From Candidatus Eiseniibacteriota bacterium (lineage in GTDB: Bacteria; Joyebacterota; Joyebacteria; Joyebacterales; Joyebacteraceae), in contig JAUWBY010000082.1 in the NCBI GenBank assembly GCA_030609605.1, forward strand, positions 1 to 8,808: a stretch of DNA of 8,808 bases, read 5' to 3'. Positions 6,655 through 8,808 of this stretch are shown piece by piece; positions within the stretch are counted from its first letter, which is position 1, and the number at the start of each line of letters is the position of its first letter. The notes under the pieces were generated by a model. The model did no database searches. It saw nothing but the letters and a program-made list of their open reading frames with translations, and had not been told where the DNA came from. Position numbers and translations under genes: made by a program.

Positions 6655-7731
6655 CTATCGGAGGATCACTACCTTCGTTGCGAGCCGTGCTGTGCCGGTA
6701 GAAGACGCCGTCTCTGCGCGGACAAAGTAGATGCCCGAGGCGAGCCGTCGGTTCGCGGGGAATTCGAGCACGGTCTCTCCGCACGGCAGCACGCGATCTG
6801 CAAGAACCGCGACCTCGCGACCGGCAACGTTGTACACAATAGCGCGGACGTGCGACTGCTCGGGAAGGCTCAGATAGAGAGCTGGAGCGCCGGAAGCTGT
6901 TCTCGTAGCGACAAGCGAGAGTTTCGCCGTTGCGCCGTTCCCGCGCTCGCCGCCGTTCCCCTCAGCCGTGAGTACGATCGGCACGATCGTGTCCGACTCC
7001 GCGCTCACAAGGAAGCGAGCGCGCTTGAATGCACGGTTCAGGTTCTTCACGGCGTGCCAGACCGTCTTGCCGTTGAGGCCGTAGGTCTCCCCTCCTCCCA
7101 ACGACGTGTTCGCGAAGGCGAGTACAGCTCCGACCGTTGGGTCGATTCCCATGCTGTCCTCGAGGGCTGCCATGAGCTCCGCCGGCATACGCACGGTCAT
7201 GGTGTCACAGTCGGCGCACAGGGAGTCATCCGCCGTGCCGTAGAGCCCGTCCTCACCGGGCAGGGCCGCAACCGTCAACATGACGGGCGCTACCTCGAGA
7301 AGAAAGAGGTCGGGGTCGAAGCGGCAGTTCAGAGAGAGCGCCATCGTCTCGCTCAGGAGGGCGTTTCTGAACTTGCCCTTGTTGTTCACCGGAAAGCCCT
7401 CAGGCAACACGCAGTCGGTGTCGACCACGGCATCGACGAAGTCGCCGGTGAGCGCGCACGGGCGACTGCTCCCCGGAAGCCCGTCGAGGATGCAGGCCTC
7501 TCCGCCGTCCGCAAAGGCGACCGAGCGACCGGGTATGCCGATCACGAGCGGGTCACCAACCGGAATGAGACTGTCGATAATGGTCGGGATCGGAACGCCG
7601 TTGAAGGATCTGTTCGGATTGCCCCACACCCCGTCATCGAGGGTCGTGTAGCACTCCTGTGCAGGGAGCGCCGTGGGAACAAAGATGAACAGAGCGACAA
7701 AGAACACCAGGGTGGGACGAATGAAACGCAT
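6655..7731 (-). CDS. Secreted protein with type A (Por/T9SS-like) C-terminal sorting domain
   Basis: 358 residues from the ATG at 7731-7729. That start has AAGGAG 8 nt upstream and gives a clean signal peptide (MRFIRPTLVFFVALFIFV..., cleavage near ALPA-24/Q25). A start 48 nt earlier would add 16 residues ahead of the signal, so it is rejected. The central region (about 26-245) has paired cysteines (27, 80, 92, 107, 136, 172, 175), TGDFVD, a LLSETMALSLNCRFD segment and NLNRAFKRARFLV. I recall similar segments in uncharacterised exported proteins of FCB-group bacteria. The C-terminus (about 282-358) is a type A sorting domain: LYLSLPEQSHVRAIVYNVAG, REVAVL, LASGIYFVRAE and a final KVVILR strand. 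Export to the periplasm and then across or onto the outer membrane by a type IX-like system is implied, with the domain probably cleaved. The function of the mature part is unknown. Transcription ends at the hairpin 6583-6612. Confidence 0.85.
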   Translation of the reverse strand: MRFIRPTLVFFVALFIFVPTALPAQECYTTLDDGVWGNPNRSFNGVPIPTIIDSLIPVGDPLVIGIPGRSVAFADGGEACILDGLPGSSRPCALTGDFVDAVVDTDCVLPEGFPVNNKGKFRNALLSETMALSLNCRFDPDLFLLEVAPVMLTVAALPGEDGLYGTADDSLCADCDTMTVRMPAELMAALEDSMGIDPTVGAVLAFANTSLGGGETYGLNGKTVWHAVKNLNRAFKRARFLVSAESDTIVPIVLTAEGNGGERGNGATAKLSLVATRTASGAPALYLSLPEQSHVRAIVYNVAGREVAVLADRVLPCGETVLEFPANRRLASGIYFVRAETASSTGTARLATKVVILR

Positions 7732-7907
7732 GCGCAGTACTCCTTCTTCCCCCAGTCCAGCCCGGACCCTATGTAGCACAGGTTAGACAATATAGCATGG
7801 AGTGTGCCCACAGGCGCTCTGTTACCGTGACACCAGCTGCCTCGGCATACCTTCTCCCCCAAAGTTCGATACGATCGACGTCGCACTGAACGGGTGCATG
7901 CGGCTCA
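7732..7907. other. 176-bp spacer between serpin and sorting-domain protein genes
   Basis: The spacer follows the stop codon of the serpin gene and precedes the start of the next minus-strand gene. On the minus strand it holds TATATT (complement of about 7788-7793), which could serve as a -10 box, but I see no good -35 box at the right distance. No hairpin with a T-run is evident after the serpin stop, so read-through from the serpin gene is possible. Confidence 0.3.
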
Positions 7908-8808
7908 TCACTCGTTCAGTTCCACGACTCTGCCCATGAACAGGATGGCACCCGATGCGTTGTCCCTGATGAGAAACATGAACGGGCGGTCCGCGCGGAA
8001 CTCAAGCCCGCTGGGCATAGCACTCCTCGCCATCACGACAGCGGTGGCGGCAGCAGCCTCGCTGCCCTCCTCGTTGACGGCGATGAACGCCTTGTGGAAC
8101 ACATTGCTGATGAAGAGATCTCTTGTTCCATCCATGCCTGAGAAGTCGCCGCCCCCGAACGCATCCCGCATCCCAAGCGTCTCGAGATCCCGGGAGACAT
8201 CGACGGTCCCCCACGTCATCTCGAATTTCGGCACATGCACGGTGACCTCGCGCGAGTTGAGCCCGGACACCCACGAATCGAGCAGCTCCGTCGTGAGCCC
8301 TCCCTCGATGCGCCCGAGCCCGCCGAGAAGTCCCTCCCTCGGAAGCACGACGAGCATCGACAGATCTCCGCCCTCGTACGGCATCTCGATTACCTGCAGA
8401 TCATCGTTCTCGAAGTACCCGACGTTGCCCTTCCGGGTCATCATCGAGACCTTTGAGTCGCCCGACGTTCCGTGGAACGTGGCCTCGTATGTCGAATCCT
8501 CTGAGAACTGGTCGGCCCACGTGCCCTTGAAGTAGATGGCGTTGGTAAGCACCAGAACCGTCGCGGCGTCCAGCGAACCGATCGGAATGAGCCCCTCGAT
8601 GCGACCGTTCGTCTGGTCCTCCGCCCAGTCATTGATAGTAATGCGTGCGCCCTTCGCATCGCCCACGAAGTCAACATGGTTCATGCCGGCGCCGTAGTGC
8701 GCATCGAGCCTCTCTGTGAACTCGTCGAGGAACCGGTATCCCTCCTGCCCCCAGAGCGCGTTGGCAACGCGGAGTTCGTATCCCCGTTCATCGGGCGATG
8801 CCAGAAGC
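7908..8808 (-). CDS. Serpin family serine/cysteine protease inhibitor, 5' end outside the window
   Basis: 299 residues of the C-terminal part are visible; the frame stays open from 8807 to the TGA at 7910-7908, and the start lies beyond the edge. Serpin hallmarks in order are ELRVANALWGQ, ITINDWAEDQTNGRI, VLTNAIYFKGTW (strand 3A), a basic VSMMTRKGNVGYF stretch, VIEMPYEGGDLSMLVVLP, VHVPKFEM, DLFISNVFHKAFIAVNEEG, then the reactive loop and FRADRPFMFLIRDNASGAILFMGRV. The hinge EEGSEAAAATA matches the inhibitory pattern (Gly P15, Ser P14, small residues P12-P9), so insertion of the loop into sheet A and protease trapping are expected. By ungapped alignment with alpha-1-antitrypsin, P1 is Ser (8022-8024) and P2 is Arg (8025-8027). 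Full serpins have about 370-420 residues, so roughly a quarter is missing here. Bacterial serpins are usually exported, but the signal peptide is not visible. It lies upstream of, and in line with, the gene for a secreted protein. Confidence 0.95.
   Translation of the reverse strand, partial: LLASPDERGYELRVANALWGQEGYRFLDEFTERLDAHYGAGMNHVDFVGDAKGARITINDWAEDQTNGRIEGLIPIGSLDAATVLVLTNAIYFKGTWADQFSEDSTYEATFHGTSGDSKVSMMTRKGNVGYFENDDLQVIEMPYEGGDLSMLVVLPREGLLGGLGRIEGGLTTELLDSWVSGLNSREVTVHVPKFEMTWGTVDVSRDLETLGMRDAFGGGDFSGMDGTRDLFISNVFHKAFIAVNEEGSEAAAATAVVMARSAMPSGLEFRADRPFMFLIRDNASGAILFMGRVVELNE

Noticed and set aside
6850..7776. Plus-strand frame of 308 residues across the sorting-domain protein gene
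   Set aside because: Rich in Arg, His and Val with no motif; the minus strand has a signal peptide, ribosome site and sorting domain.

Overview
The window is GC-rich bacterial DNA with strong Shine-Dalgarno sites. It looks like a chromosomal segment from an uncultured Gram-negative lineage of the FCB type. The reasons are a secreted protein ending in a type A (Por/T9SS or FlgD-like) C-terminal sorting domain, an orphan fragment of a second such domain, and a secreted parallel beta-helix protein whose style I associate with Candidatus Eisenbacteria, Krumholzibacteria and similar metagenomic groups. The taxonomic placement is inference from protein style; no marker gene is present.

Layout. (1) Positions 1-179 are one end of an insertion sequence. 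The first 29 codons of a leftward transposase (ISNCY-like) run out of the window, and two imperfect tandem 26-bp units form the IS terminus. (2) A sigma70-like promoter lies about 20 bp beyond the IS end and drives a radical SAM/SPASM protein (261-1388, +). (3) Positions 1389-2107 hold no intact gene, only a leftward remnant of a secretion-domain C-terminus (1752-1871). (4) A membrane-anchored hybrid sensor histidine kinase with GAF-like, PAS, HisKA, HATPase and receiver parts spans 2108-4306 (+). (5) A secreted right-handed beta-helix protein (4499-5476, +) is interrupted by two compensating single-base indels. (6) The right half is all on the minus strand, in transcription order: a serpin truncated by the window edge (8808-7908), a secreted protein with a sorting domain (7731-6655), a strong hairpin terminator (6583-6612), a 5'-truncated and frameshifted LolA-like gene (6572-6179), and a DUF4126 membrane protein (6127-5561). 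The last converges on the beta-helix gene.

How the genes work together: no tight operon or pathway is visible. The common theme is the cell envelope and exterior: two secreted proteins, a serpin that is probably secreted, a LolA-like lipoprotein-handling fragment and a membrane sensor kinase. Several decayed pieces (the IS end, the orphan sorting domain, the truncated LolA-like gene and the frameshifted beta-helix gene) suggest an accessory region that is eroding, although some single-base indels could be assembly errors. I found no CRISPR array, tRNA, rRNA or convincing multi-gene new system. In particular I found no precursor peptide next to the radical SAM enzyme.
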